Notes under the pieces: model-generated
The model's input: only the letters and a program-made list of their open reading frames with translations
What the model was told of the DNA's origin: nothing
Database searches by the model: none
Part shown: piece by piece, positions 15,221 to 23,567 of the stretch
Layout of the letters: the number at the start of each line of letters is the position of its first letter
Position numbering within the stretch: position 1 is the first letter of the stretch
From: Mycolicibacterium senegalense
GTDB lineage: Bacteria; Actinomycetota; Actinomycetes; Mycobacteriales; Mycobacteriaceae
Length of the DNA: 64,000 nucleotides
Reading direction: 5' to 3'
Assembly: GCF_019645875.1 (NCBI RefSeq)
Contig: NZ_CP081000.1
Coordinates: 4,588,001-4,652,000 of the forward strand
Position numbers and translations under genes: made by a program

Positions 15221-16109
15221 GCCCGCTCAGACCGATCTGGTCTGGATTCCGGCGCAGACGACGACCCTCGGCTCTGACGCGCATTACCCCGAGGAGGCCC
15301 CGGCGCGTGAGGTGGCCACCGCGGGTTTCTGGATCCAGCGCCATCAGGTGACCAACGCCCAGTACGCCGAATTCGTCGACGCCACCGGCTATGTCACCGT
15401 CGCCGAACGCCCGGTCGACCCGCAGGACTTCCCCGGCGCCCCACCGGAAAACCTGGTACCCGGCTCGATGGTGTTCCAGCGAACCAGCGGCCCGGTGGAT
15501 CTACGCCACCTCAACCAATGGTGGGCATGGACGCCGGGCGCATGCTGGAACCACCCGCGCGGACCGCGCTCGACGCTGAAGGGCCGCGAACGGCATCCCG
15601 TCGTGCACATCGCCTTTGACGACGCCGCCGCCTATGCCGCGTGGGCCGGCCTGGAACTGCCGAGCGAGGCCGAGTGGGAGACGGCCGCGCGCGGCGGCCT
15701 CTCGAACGCGACCTACACCTGGGGCGACGAGCCGGAGCAGCCTGGTCAGCGCCTGGCGAACTACTGGCACGGCGAGTTCCCCTACCTTCCCGACACCGGT
15801 TATGGCACAACGAAACCGGTAGGAAGCTTCGAGCCCAACGGCTACGGCCTGTTCGACATGGCCGGCAACGTCTGGGAGTGGACCACGGACTGGTACGGCG
15901 AGGACCGCGCTGCCACGCCGTGCTGCGCCGCCGACACGTACGACCCGAACCAGCCGCAGTTCCAGATCGCCCGCAAGGTGATCAAGGGCGGCTCGTTCCT
16001 GTGTGCCGACAGCTACTGCATGCGCTACCGCCCTGCTGCCCGGCGACCGCAGATGGTCGATACCGGCATGAGCCACATCGGTTTTCGGTGTGTGCGGCAC
16101 GCCGACTGA
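15213..16109 (+). CDS. formylglycine-generating enzyme (sulfatase activator)
   Basis: A 298-residue copper-dependent oxidase that converts the signature Cys of type I sulfatases to formylglycine. It has VWIPAQTTTLGSD at the start, QRHQVTNAQYAEFV near 35, HPVVHIAFDDAAAYAAWAG near 128, LPSEAEWETAARGG near 149, MAGNVWEWT near 216 and KGGSFLCADSYCMRYRPAARR near 257. Both active-site Cys are present in the SFLCADSYC stretch, which separates true FGE from EgtB or PvdO relatives. The TTG start overlaps the HAD stop. Rv0712 is the tuberculosis counterpart by function. Its targets are most simply the two sulfatases upstream. Confidence 0.93.
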   Translation: MTEPAQTDLVWIPAQTTTLGSDAHYPEEAPAREVATAGFWIQRHQVTNAQYAEFVDATGYVTVAERPVDPQDFPGAPPENLVPGSMVFQRTSGPVDLRHLNQWWAWTPGACWNHPRGPRSTLKGRERHPVVHIAFDDAAAYAAWAGLELPSEAEWETAARGGLSNATYTWGDEPEQPGQRLANYWHGEFPYLPDTGYGTTKPVGSFEPNGYGLFDMAGNVWEWTTDWYGEDRAATPCCAADTYDPNQPQFQIARKVIKGGSFLCADSYCMRYRPAARRPQMVDTGMSHIGFRCVRHAD

Positions 16110-16120
16110 CTGGGAAGGAA

Positions 16121-16148
16121 GTGGGCCTCCCGTGACCGAGAGGCCCAC
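16121..16148. terminator. hairpin between FGE and PGRS genes
   Basis: GTGGGCCTC at 16121-16129 pairs with GAGGCCCAC at 16140-16148. It lies between two converging genes and can end transcription from both. No U-tract follows on either strand. Confidence 0.6.
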
Positions 16149-16157
16149 CGCCTGCCG

Positions 16158-17987
16158 CTACGCCGTGGGCGTGGTGCGTTTGCCGTTCTGCCCGTTCGCA
16201 CCGTTGGCGCCGGCTTTTCCGGTGGCACCCTTCTGACCGGCGCTGCCGGCGCTGCCGCTGGCACCCGATGCGCCGGCCTGGCCGCTCGTGCCCGCAGTTC
16301 CGGAAGCCCCGGACGCACCCGTCGCCCCGGTGCTGCCCTTGGTCCCGGTCTTGCCCGAGGTGCCGGCCTTGCCGCCCGATCCGAACATGCCTCCCGAGCC
16401 CGCGGCGCCAGCGGAACCACCCTGACCACCAGCGCCACCAGCGCCACCGGCGCCCCCTGCACCTGCAGTACCCGCGCTACCCGCCGCACCACCGGAGCCA
16501 CCTGCACCGCCCGCTCCGGCACCACCTGCCGAGCCAGCCGCACCGCCGGCACCGCCGGCCCCACCGGCGCCTCCGAGGCCTCCCAGCCCGGCGGTGCCGG
16601 GAGGGGCAGCGATGCTGCCGGCGGTCAGACCGCCCTTGCCGCCGTCACCGCCCCTACCACCGTCGGCTCCGGCACCGCCGTTGCCACCGTTACCGGCGTC
16701 ACCGCCCTGACCACCGGCGCCACCCGAGCCACCGTTGCCGCCGTTACCGGCATCGCCGCCCTGACCACCGGCACCGCCTGTACCGCCGGTCCCGCCCTGA
16801 CCGCCGTTACCGGCCGCCCCGCCGGATCCGAAGATGCCGAACAAGCCTGCGCTGCCGCCATTTCCACCTTTACCGCCGGCGCTGCCCGTACCGCCCGCGG
16901 TACCGGTTGCACCCTGGGCACCGTTGCCGCCATTGGCGCCGGCCTGCCCGTTGGTGCCTGCGCCACCGGCCGTGCCGTCCCCACCGTTCTGCCCGGCTTG
17001 ACCGGCCGCGCCCTGCGCACCGTTACCGCCGTTACCGCCCTTGCCACCGTCGGCGCCCCAGGCTCCTACCCCGCCGGTGCCGCCGTTGCCGCCGCTGGCT
17101 CCGGGAATGTTCCCGTCGCCGCCGTTACCTCCTGCGCCGCCGACATTGCCGGGGCTGATGTTGCCGTTGCCGTTTCCGCCGTTGCCGCCCGGTGCGCCGG
17201 CACCCCCATCCTCACCGCTTCGGGACGCCCCGGGCCCGATGCCTCCGGTGCCGTTCTTGCCGGTGGTACCGGCAGTTCCGGTCGGATTCACCCCGTCAGC
17301 GCCGTCGGCACCATCGTCACCGTCGATTCCGTCGGCGCCGTTCTCACCGTCAGCACCGTCCGCGCCGTTCGCCCCGTTAGCCCCCTTGGCACCCGTCGAG
17401 CCGTTCGTTCCGACAGTGCCCTCGCCGCCGTTTCCGCCGGCGCCGCCGCTTCCGAAGAGCGAGAACATGCCGGCGTTGCCGCCGTTGCCACCGTTGCCGC
17501 CATTGACGCCGTCACCGCCGCGACCACCGTTGCCGCCGAACGCGCCGGCGTTGCCACCGTTGCCGCCATTGGCCCCGGCACCGCCGTTGCCCCACAGCAT
17601 CCCGCCGTTCCCGCCGTTGCAGGCGGCACCGGCGCAGTCGGCCGCCGCGTCAATGCCGTTACCGATCAGCCAACCGCCGTCGCCCACCGCGGGGTCCAGG
17701 TTGGCCGCCGCCAGCGCGTTCGGGGTCGGCGAACCGGCGGCGGCCGCGCCACCGTCGTGTTCAAGCCACCAGGCGTCGTCCGCGCCGGGGGCCAACGGGA
17801 TCGTCACGGAATCGAAGCTGACCAGTTTGACCTCGGCGTTCACCTTGGTCGGTGCCGGCGCCGCCAGCGGTGCATTCGGGGTCGAGAACAGCAAGATGCT
17901 TGCTCCCGCCATTGCCACACCGGCGACGCCGGTTGTGACGATCGGACGCGCTGCGGAGCGCGACGTGGTTTTCCTGTGCTTGGCCAC
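16158..17987 (-). CDS. PGRS-type glycine-rich exported protein without a PE domain
   Basis: A 609-residue protein starting at GTG 17987, with GGCGAGGAAAGG upstream. After a basic start (KHRKTTSRSAAR) comes a hydrophobic segment (VTTGVAGVAMAGASILLF) that looks like a signal peptide or anchor. About residues 35-100 hold a unique part, then WLIGNGIDAAADCAG and GGMLWGNGG, the linker seen after the PE domain of PE_PGRS proteins. From there to the end run GGxGGN and GGAGG repeats, two FGSGG segments (MFSLFGSGG, LFGIFGSGG), a third (GGMFGSGG) and a collagen-like tail with GAxG and GxxG steps. No PE domain, PE motif or ESX signal is present. It is probably a surface or cell-wall protein with Ca-binding-like repeats. 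Confidence 0.85.
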   Translation of the reverse strand: MAKHRKTTSRSAARPIVTTGVAGVAMAGASILLFSTPNAPLAAPAPTKVNAEVKLVSFDSVTIPLAPGADDAWWLEHDGGAAAAGSPTPNALAAANLDPAVGDGGWLIGNGIDAAADCAGAACNGGNGGMLWGNGGAGANGGNGGNAGAFGGNGGRGGDGVNGGNGGNGGNAGMFSLFGSGGAGGNGGEGTVGTNGSTGAKGANGANGADGADGENGADGIDGDDGADGADGVNPTGTAGTTGKNGTGGIGPGASRSGEDGGAGAPGGNGGNGNGNISPGNVGGAGGNGGDGNIPGASGGNGGTGGVGAWGADGGKGGNGGNGAQGAAGQAGQNGGDGTAGGAGTNGQAGANGGNGAQGATGTAGGTGSAGGKGGNGGSAGLFGIFGSGGAAGNGGQGGTGGTGGAGGQGGDAGNGGNGGSGGAGGQGGDAGNGGNGGAGADGGRGGDGGKGGLTAGSIAAPPGTAGLGGLGGAGGAGGAGGAAGSAGGAGAGGAGGSGGAAGSAGTAGAGGAGGAGGAGGQGGSAGAAGSGGMFGSGGKAGTSGKTGTKGSTGATGASGASGTAGTSGQAGASGASGSAGSAGQKGATGKAGANGANGQNGKRTTPTA

Positions 17988-18280
17988 AGTCTGAACCCTT
18001 TCCTCGCCTAACGTTTCTGTGCACGGGAGACCTTCCCGCGCAGCGGTTTTCACCTGACGCCGACGGGGCCGCCGGCCGAAGAGAAAAGTACTCACCCCAA
18101 AGTGAGAACGTGTGTCAGTTCGTGATCTTGATGCCATCAATCGCTGCGACCGCAACTATTAGTCGGGACTAATCACCACGTTGAACAGGGATAATTAGAT
18201 CTCTTTTGCTAACTATCCCGTCAATACTCGTTCCAGCCGCATGAATGACATTCGTATCTTGCCCCTGCGAACTACGACCA
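17988..18280 (-). promoter_or_regulatory. AT-rich promoter region of the PGRS gene with two palindromes
   Basis: This intergenic stretch is visibly richer in A and T than its surroundings. It has a perfect palindrome ATTAGTCGGGACTAAT (18158-18173) and an inverted repeat GGGATAATTAG (18188-18198) with CTAACTATCCC (18209-18219), ten of eleven matching. Both look like operators for the PGRS gene; the second could also form a hairpin. The neighbouring TetR gene is one candidate for the binding protein. No coding sequence is seen here. Confidence 0.55.
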
Positions 18281-18850
18281 TTAATACGACTGCGCCCCGC
18301 CGAACGCGGGCGCGACGAAGCGCCGCAGCATCTGCTGCTCGGTGGCCTCGTCGGGCCCGGGCCAGACCAGCAGCGACAACACAAGACGCACGATCCACGC
18401 CGATGCCGCGGGATCGTCCTCGGCCAGTCCGGTGAGCTCGGTGGCGAACGCGGCAGGCACCGGCGATTGCGTCAGATCCGCCATCGCAGCCCCGCTGCGC
18501 AACGCGCCGAGCAGCAGCGCGAACATCGGATCCGCGCGAATACGCTGCAGCGCAACGGTAATCGCCGTCAGCACCCGTTCGGATCCGGTCAGTCCGGCGA
18601 CCGCGCGACGAACTTCCTCCACGATCGAAGCCGCCAACCGCGCGAGCACGGCGTCACGGATCTGGGCCTTACCGCCCGCGTGCCGGTAGATCGTCGCACG
18701 GGAGCAATGCACCCGAGCCGCCAGCGCATCGATGTCCAGTGCGTCGAACCCGTCGCGGGCGGCCATCTCCGCAGCCGCGCTGTAGATGCGCTCGGCCGCT
18801 TCGACGCGCCGGTCGGCACCGACCAGCCAGTCCGTCCGCGCGGGAGACAT
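18281..18850 (-). CDS. TetR family transcriptional regulator
   Basis: A 189-residue regulator. The N-terminal domain has the TetR helix-turn-helix: RIYSAAAEMAARDGFDALDIDALAARVHCSRATIYRHAGGKAQIRDAVLARLA (residues 22-74 or so), with SRATIYRHAGGK as the recognition helix. The C-terminal part is all-helical and ligand-binding. ATG 18850 was chosen as the first Met that fits the family length. It is divergent from a CYP144-like P450, the same arrangement as Rv1776c and Rv1777 in M. tuberculosis, so it probably controls the P450. The ligand is unknown. Confidence 0.92.
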   Translation of the reverse strand: MSPARTDWLVGADRRVEAAERIYSAAAEMAARDGFDALDIDALAARVHCSRATIYRHAGGKAQIRDAVLARLAASIVEEVRRAVAGLTGSERVLTAITVALQRIRADPMFALLLGALRSGAAMADLTQSPVPAAFATELTGLAEDDPAASAWIVRLVLSLLVWPGPDEATEQQMLRRFVAPAFGGAQSY

Positions 18851-19015
18851 AAGAGCGAACCTATCGCACCTTGAGACATAACGCCGAATATTTCTCACCC
18901 GATCCGCAGGTCAACGACACGCCCTGAGACACCCTCGCCGCGGCGGCGCGATCGAGCGGTATCAACTTCAGCCGACCTCGTTGACTGCCACTGAAATGCC
19001 CGCCAACCTGGGCAA

Positions 19016-20215
19016 ATGCTTCTGGCACACGAACTGTTCGAGCCCGCCTGCCTGCAGGATCCGTATCCGCTCTACGACCGGCTGCGGACGCAGGCCCCCG
19101 TGGCACAAGTCGGCGACTCGCCATTCTTCGTGGTGACAGCCTTCGACGCCGTCATCGAGGCCACCGCACGACCCGACGACTTCTCGTCCAACCTGACCGC
19201 CACCATGTGGTCCCAACCCGACGGCACCGTCTCCGCGTTCGGCATGGGCGAGCCGGGTGCCGACATCCACGTGCTGGCCACCGCCGACGACCCGGTCCAC
19301 GCCGCTCATCGCAAGTTGGTGCTCCCGCGGATGGCGGCCAAGCGGATCGCCGAACTCGAACCCTTCATCGCCACCCTGGCCGACGACCTGCTGGCCGGCG
19401 CGCGCGGGGAGCTCGAGTGGATGTCGACCGTGGCTGATCGGTTGCCCATGCTGGTCGTCGCCCGGCTGCTGGGATTGCCGGCCGCCGATGTGGACCAGCT
19501 GGTGAACTGGGCCTACGCCAGCACTCAACTGCTCGACGGACTGGTCGATGCCGACCAGCTCACGGCGTCGGGTATCGCGGCCGTCGAACTCGGCGGGTAT
19601 CTGACCGAACGGTTCGGCGCAGCATTGGCAAACCCCGGGCCGGATCTACTGGGCGATCTCGCGGCGTACAGCGAGGCCGAACGGGTCTCCCGGGATGCGG
19701 CGGTGTTCATGCTGATCCAACTGGTCGGCGCGGGAGCCGAATCGACTGCCTCGTTGATCGGCAGCGCCGTCTTGATCTTGAGTCGCCGACCCGATCTGGC
19801 CGAGCGGCTGCGGTGCGAGCCCGCCTTGATCGGGCCGTTTCTGGAAGAGGTGTTGCGGTTCGAGTCCCCGTTTCGGGGCCACTACCGGCATGTGTCGGCC
19901 GATACCGAACTGGCGGGCGTGGCGGTGCCCGCCGACAGCCATCTGCTGCTGTTATGGGGCGCGGCCAACCGCGATGAGGCGCTGTTCGAAGCTCCGAACG
20001 AATTTCGGCTCGAACGGCCGAACATCAAGAATCACGTGGCTTTTGGCAAGGGCGGCCACTTCTGCCTCGGCGCGGCCCTGGCCCGTCTCGAAGCCCGCAT
20101 CGTGATCGCGGCGCTGCTTTCGACCGGACGCACGATCCGTCCAGCGGGCGATGCCGAATGGCAGCCCAGCCTGCTGGTGCGCCGGCTACGTCAGCTTCCG
20201 CTGAGCGTGGAGTGA
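19016..20215 (+). CDS. cytochrome P450, CYP144-like
   Basis: A 399-residue soluble P450. The heme loop FGKGGHFCLGAALARLE lies near residues 342-358, the ExxR helix is EEVLRFESP near 280, and the I-helix has GAGAESTASL near 240, with Ser-Thr in place of the usual Thr-Thr. Blocks RPDDFSSNLTATMW, HVLATADDP, RKLVLPRMAAKRI and FRGHYRHV match what I recall of CYP144A1 (Rv1777). It lacks the long N-terminal extension of full-length CYP144A1. It would receive electrons from a ferredoxin and reductase encoded elsewhere. The neighbouring divergent TetR gene is the likely regulator. The physiological substrate is unknown. Confidence 0.92.
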   Translation: MLLAHELFEPACLQDPYPLYDRLRTQAPVAQVGDSPFFVVTAFDAVIEATARPDDFSSNLTATMWSQPDGTVSAFGMGEPGADIHVLATADDPVHAAHRKLVLPRMAAKRIAELEPFIATLADDLLAGARGELEWMSTVADRLPMLVVARLLGLPAADVDQLVNWAYASTQLLDGLVDADQLTASGIAAVELGGYLTERFGAALANPGPDLLGDLAAYSEAERVSRDAAVFMLIQLVGAGAESTASLIGSAVLILSRRPDLAERLRCEPALIGPFLEEVLRFESPFRGHYRHVSADTELAGVAVPADSHLLLLWGAANRDEALFEAPNEFRLERPNIKNHVAFGKGGHFCLGAALARLEARIVIAALLSTGRTIRPAGDAEWQPSLLVRRLRQLPLSVE

Positions 20216-20227
20216 ACTACCCGGAGT

Positions 20228-20494
20228 TCAGGCAGCGAGCGCGATGCTGTCGTCGTCGACGAACACCAGGCCACCGTCGTCGAGGTTGACGGCCCACCGC
20301 CGTGCCGGTCCGACGATTCGCTCGCCGGCGACCTCGACCGCAGTGCCGGCCAAGTCGGCAAAATCTTCCACGACAGTGCCGTGCAATTCTTCGTCAGTCC
20401 CCGGATACACAATCACCGAGGACCCCACAGCAACTTCCTCGGCAATTTCGCCGGAGTCACTGTCGTTAACCCCCGTCGCGACATCTTCGGACAT
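20228..20494 (-). CDS. small acidic protein of unknown function
   Basis: An 88-residue protein, start at ATG 20494 with GGGGAGG seven bases upstream. It is rich in Asp, Glu and Val and appears all-beta: VGSSVIVYPGTDEELHGTVVEDFADLAGTAVEV then WAVNLDDGGLVFVDDDSIALA. The pattern of short strands with Gly and Asp turns suggests an SH3-like or KOW-like barrel. Similar short proteins occur in mycobacteria without an assigned role. It converges with the P450 gene, 12 bases apart. Confidence 0.75.
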   Translation of the reverse strand: MSEDVATGVNDSDSGEIAEEVAVGSSVIVYPGTDEELHGTVVEDFADLAGTAVEVAGERIVGPARRWAVNLDDGGLVFVDDDSIALAA

Positions 20495-20867
20495 CCCACA
20501 CCTCCCCAATTGCTGACGCGTGCAACCGAGTACATCACACACGCCTGCGATTGGCTCACTTTCGCCGATACCTACAGCCACACCTTGCATATGTCTCGGG
20601 CAAATTTCCAAATCCGCCAACGACGGCCGTTCTCGCAAATGCATCACAGCCAGAGCCACTGCGTGAGACCGGTCACACATAACAATTAACGATGCCATCG
20701 TTCAATGGTTTTGAGGCAACCGCAGCAACATTCGCCCGACCTGCGGGTCGCCCCAGTACGACGCGCAAGCATGGGTTGCTGAGGCACCTCGGGCGAACGG
20801 CCCGCGACGCGCTTCCGAATCGGGACCCGATCGAGGTGACACACACCACACCGGCGTTCGCTAGTGT
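20495..20867. other. long intergenic region before the SDR operon
   Basis: About 370 bases with no credible gene. It contains a palindrome AACGATGCCATCGTT (20688-20702) within an AT-rich patch (CACATAACAATTAACG) that could be a promoter or operator for either side. Otherwise I see nothing I can name. Confidence 0.5.
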
Positions 20868-20881
20868 TGCAACACGTTCTA
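20868..20881. promoter_or_regulatory. KstR operator upstream of the epimerase-SDR-SDR operon
   Basis: TGCAACACGTTCTA fits TnnAACnnGTTnnA exactly, and the right half ACACGTTCTAG is the commonest KstR half-site form. It lies 12 bases before the ATG at 20894, with the ribosome-binding GAGGAGG between. Confidence 0.85.
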
Positions 20882-20893
20882 GCGAGGAGGTCT

Positions 20894-21964
20894 ATGTCCG
20901 ACGCTGTTTTGGTTACCGGCGCGTTCGGTCTGGTGGGTTCGGCCGTCGTCAAGACCCTGGCCGCCAACGGACGCACGGTGGTCGCGACCGATCTCGACGT
21001 GCCCGCCAACCGCAAAGCCGCGGCCGCACTACCGGCCTCGGTGCAGGTGCGCTGGGCCGATCTGACCGATGCCGCCGCTGTCGACGCCTTGGTGGCGGCC
21101 GTCGCACCGGCCGCAATCGTCCACCTCGCCGCGATCATCCCGCCGTTCTGCTACATGCGCCGCGGCCTGGCCCGCAAGGTGAACGTCGAGGCCACCGCAT
21201 CGCTGCTGCGCGCAGCCGAGGCTCAGCCGGCTCCGCCGCGGTTCGTGCAGGCCTCCAGCATCGCCGTCTACGGCGCCCGCAATCCGCACCACATAGACGA
21301 CGTCCTGACCCCCGATACCCCGGTCAACCCGTCCGACATCTACGGCGCGCACAAGGTCGAGGCCGAGGCACTGGTCCGGGCATCGAAGCTGGAGTGGCTG
21401 ATCCTGCGGCTCGGCGGGGTGATGAGTTCGGAGTTCAGCCTCGACATGGACGTCGACCTCATCTCGTTCGAGAGCGTGCTGCCCGCCGACGGGCGGCTCC
21501 AGACCGTCGACGTGCGTGACGTCGCAGCGGCTTTCGTCGCCGCCACCACGGTCGACACGACCGCTGAAGTGCTGTTGATCGGCGGGGACGCCGCAACGCA
21601 CCGGCACATCCAGTCCGCGGTCGGCTCGCAGGCGGCCGCGGCGATGGGAATCAAGGGCGGCCTCCCGACCGGGCGGCCGGGCAACCCCGACGATGACGCC
21701 GCCTGGTTCGCCACCGACTGGATGGACACCAGCCGCGCGCAGGAGGTCCTCGGCTTCCAGCACCACTCGTGGCCCCAACTGCTGGCCGACACCAGGGCCA
21801 ACGCCGGGTGGAAGCGCTTCCCGATCGGCCTGGCAGCACCCCTCATCCGGGCATTCCTGCGATCGAAGTCGGCATACAAGGACTACCCCGGGCAGGTGGC
21901 CGACCCGTGGAACGCGATCGACAAGAAGTGGGGCGATCATCAACCGGACGGGAGCCAGGCATGA
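20894..21964 (+). CDS. NAD-dependent epimerase/dehydratase (extended SDR)
   Basis: A 356-residue enzyme. The Rossmann motif VTGAFGLVGSAVV starts near residue 7, DLDVP follows as the NAD-specific acid, and the catalytic pair is YGAHK (Tyr and Lys near 149-153) with an upstream Ser in QASSIAVYG. ATG 20894 has GAGGAGG upstream; the longer frame start at 20864 would run over the KstR operator. It overlaps the next gene by four bases (ATGA), so the three SDR genes form one operon. The KstR site suggests a redox step on a sterol-derived intermediate; the exact step is not evident. Confidence 0.9.
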   Translation: MSDAVLVTGAFGLVGSAVVKTLAANGRTVVATDLDVPANRKAAAALPASVQVRWADLTDAAAVDALVAAVAPAAIVHLAAIIPPFCYMRRGLARKVNVEATASLLRAAEAQPAPPRFVQASSIAVYGARNPHHIDDVLTPDTPVNPSDIYGAHKVEAEALVRASKLEWLILRLGGVMSSEFSLDMDVDLISFESVLPADGRLQTVDVRDVAAAFVAATTVDTTAEVLLIGGDAATHRHIQSAVGSQAAAAMGIKGGLPTGRPGNPDDDAAWFATDWMDTSRAQEVLGFQHHSWPQLLADTRANAGWKRFPIGLAAPLIRAFLRSKSAYKDYPGQVADPWNAIDKKWGDHQPDGSQA

Positions 21965-22725
21965 CCACGGAACGCGTCGCGATCATCATCGGCGGGGCCT
22001 CGGGCATCGGTTGGGCCAGCGCGCAGGCCTTGGCCGCCGAAGGCTGCCGCATCGTGGTGGCCGACCGTGACGCCGACGGAGCAGCCGCCCGGGCCGCGCA
22101 GCTCGGTGCACCGCACACCAGCTCCTATGTCGAGGTCACCGACGAGGACGCGGTGCAGAAGTTGTTCGAATCCGTCGGCCCGGTCGACATCGTGGTCAAC
22201 TGCGCAGGCTTCAGCAATGTCGGCCTGATCACCGACCTGGAGGTCCAGGACTTCCGCGCCGTCGTCGACGTCTGCCTCAACGGCGGTTTCATCGTCGCCA
22301 AACACGCGGGCCGCAACCTGCCCGAAGGCGGTGTCCTGGTGTCGATTTCGTCGCTCAACGGACGCCAGCCCGCAGCCGGTATGAGCGCCTACTGCGCGGC
22401 CAAGGCCGGGTTGTCGATGCTGACACAGGTGGCCGCGCTGGAGATGGGACCGCGCGGCATCCGGGTGAACGCGATCGCTCCGGGGTTCGTGAAGACCCCG
22501 CTGACCGATCCCGCAGCGATGATCCCCGGCGTGGTCGAGGAGTACGTCGAGAACACCGCGCTCGGTCGCAGCGGGACACCTGAAGACATCGCTGCGGCCG
22601 TGGTCTTCCTGTGTTCACCGCAGGCGTCGTGGCTGACGGGCGAGGTGCTCGACCTCAACGGCGGCGCGCACCTCAAGCGCTATCCGGACGTTCTGGGCCA
22701 CGTGATGAAGCTGGCTCAGGCGTGA
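21961..22725 (+). CDS. classical SDR oxidoreductase
   Basis: A 254-residue short-chain dehydrogenase. It has IIGGASGIGWASA near residue 9 (cofactor loop), VADRDADG as the NAD-preferring acid, VVNCAG near 80 in place of NNAG, the catalytic Ser in SISSLNG, and YCAAKAG (Tyr and Lys near 143-147). The end LTGEVLDLNGGAHLKRYPD is typical of the family. The start overlaps the epimerase stop and the end overlaps the next SDR (GTGA). All three genes would follow the KstR operator at 20868. A hydroxysteroid or 3-hydroxyacyl-CoA substrate is plausible but not shown. Confidence 0.9.
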   Translation: MTTERVAIIIGGASGIGWASAQALAAEGCRIVVADRDADGAAARAAQLGAPHTSSYVEVTDEDAVQKLFESVGPVDIVVNCAGFSNVGLITDLEVQDFRAVVDVCLNGGFIVAKHAGRNLPEGGVLVSISSLNGRQPAAGMSAYCAAKAGLSMLTQVAALEMGPRGIRVNAIAPGFVKTPLTDPAAMIPGVVEEYVENTALGRSGTPEDIAAAVVFLCSPQASWLTGEVLDLNGGAHLKRYPDVLGHVMKLAQA

Positions 22726-23567
22726 CATCTCTGGCCGGCAAGCAGGCGATCGTCACCGGCGCCGGATCCGGCATCGGCGCGGCCCTGTGCCGCGCGTTGT
22801 CGGGCGCCGGCGCAGAGGTGCTCTGCACCGATATCGACGAGGCCGCGGCGGCACATACCGCAGCGGCGCTGCCAGCTCGATCGGCTCGCCTCGACGTCAC
22901 TGACGCCGCCGCCGTGCAAGCCGCCGTCGACTCCGTGGTGGAGCGCTCCGGGCGCCTCGACCTGATGTTCAACAACGCCGGCATCGTGTGGGGCGGGGAC
23001 ACCGAACTTCTCTCGCTGGACCAGTGGAACGCGATCATCGACATCAACGTGCGCGGCGTCGTCCACGGTGTCGCCGCGGCGTACCCGCAGATGATCCGGC
23101 AGGGCCACGGCCACATCATCAACACCGCTTCGATGGCCGGACTGGCCGCCGCGGGCCAGCTCACCAGCTATGTGATGACCAAGCACGCCGTCGTCGGGTT
23201 GTCCCTGGCGCTGCGTTCGGAGGCCGCCGCCCACGGCGTGGGCGTGCTGGCGGTCTGCCCGGCCGCGGTCGAAACCCCGATCCTGGACAAGGGCGCGGTC
23301 GGCGGCTTCGTCGGCCGCGACTACTTCCTGCAGGGCCAGGGCGTCAAAACCGCCTACGACGCCGACCGACTGGCTGCCGACACGCTGCGCGCCATCGAAC
23401 GCAACAAGGCCATCCTGGTCAAACCCCGTCGCGCCCACGCCTCCTGGCTGTTCGCCCGCCTGGCACCCGGGCTGATGCAGCGCATGTCCACGAAGTTCGT
23501 CGCCTCCCAGCGGGCCGGTCAGGCCGCGCACCGCACGCCCGCGGGCCCCAGCGTCACGCTGGAGTGA
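22722..23567 (+). CDS. classical SDR oxidoreductase, last gene of the operon
   Basis: A 281-residue short-chain dehydrogenase. The cofactor loop VTGAGSGIGAAL lies near residue 10, CTDIDEAAA is the acid pocket, NNAGIVWGG lies near 85, and the catalytic set is Ser in NTASMAG plus YVMTKHA (Tyr and Lys near 149-153). The C-terminal 50 residues extend beyond the core, with a basic helix (KPRRAHASWLFARLAPGLMQRMSTKF) that may touch membrane. GTG 22722 overlaps the upstream stop. It belongs to the three-gene SDR unit behind the KstR site; the substrate is unknown. Confidence 0.9.
   Translation: MTSLAGKQAIVTGAGSGIGAALCRALSGAGAEVLCTDIDEAAAAHTAAALPARSARLDVTDAAAVQAAVDSVVERSGRLDLMFNNAGIVWGGDTELLSLDQWNAIIDINVRGVVHGVAAAYPQMIRQGHGHIINTASMAGLAAAGQLTSYVMTKHAVVGLSLALRSEAAAHGVGVLAVCPAAVETPILDKGAVGGFVGRDYFLQGQGVKTAYDADRLAADTLRAIERNKAILVKPRRAHASWLFARLAPGLMQRMSTKFVASQRAGQAAHRTPAGPSVTLE

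Noticed and set aside
16400..17650. Regular short repeats that could be taken for a CRISPR array
   Set aside because: The repeats are 9-base glycine codon units in frame inside one protein, with no constant spacer length and no cas genes nearby.
16268..18011. Long plus-strand frames rich in Pro, Arg and His, or Ala and Val, opposite the PGRS gene
   Set aside because: They are the complement of GGC/GGT-rich repeats. They have no starts with ribosome sites and their composition is simply the mirrored repeat.
20495..20893. A small gene in the long intergenic region before the SDR operon
   Set aside because: Frames here are short, lack ribosome sites and overlap the KstR operator; only regulatory palindromes can be supported.
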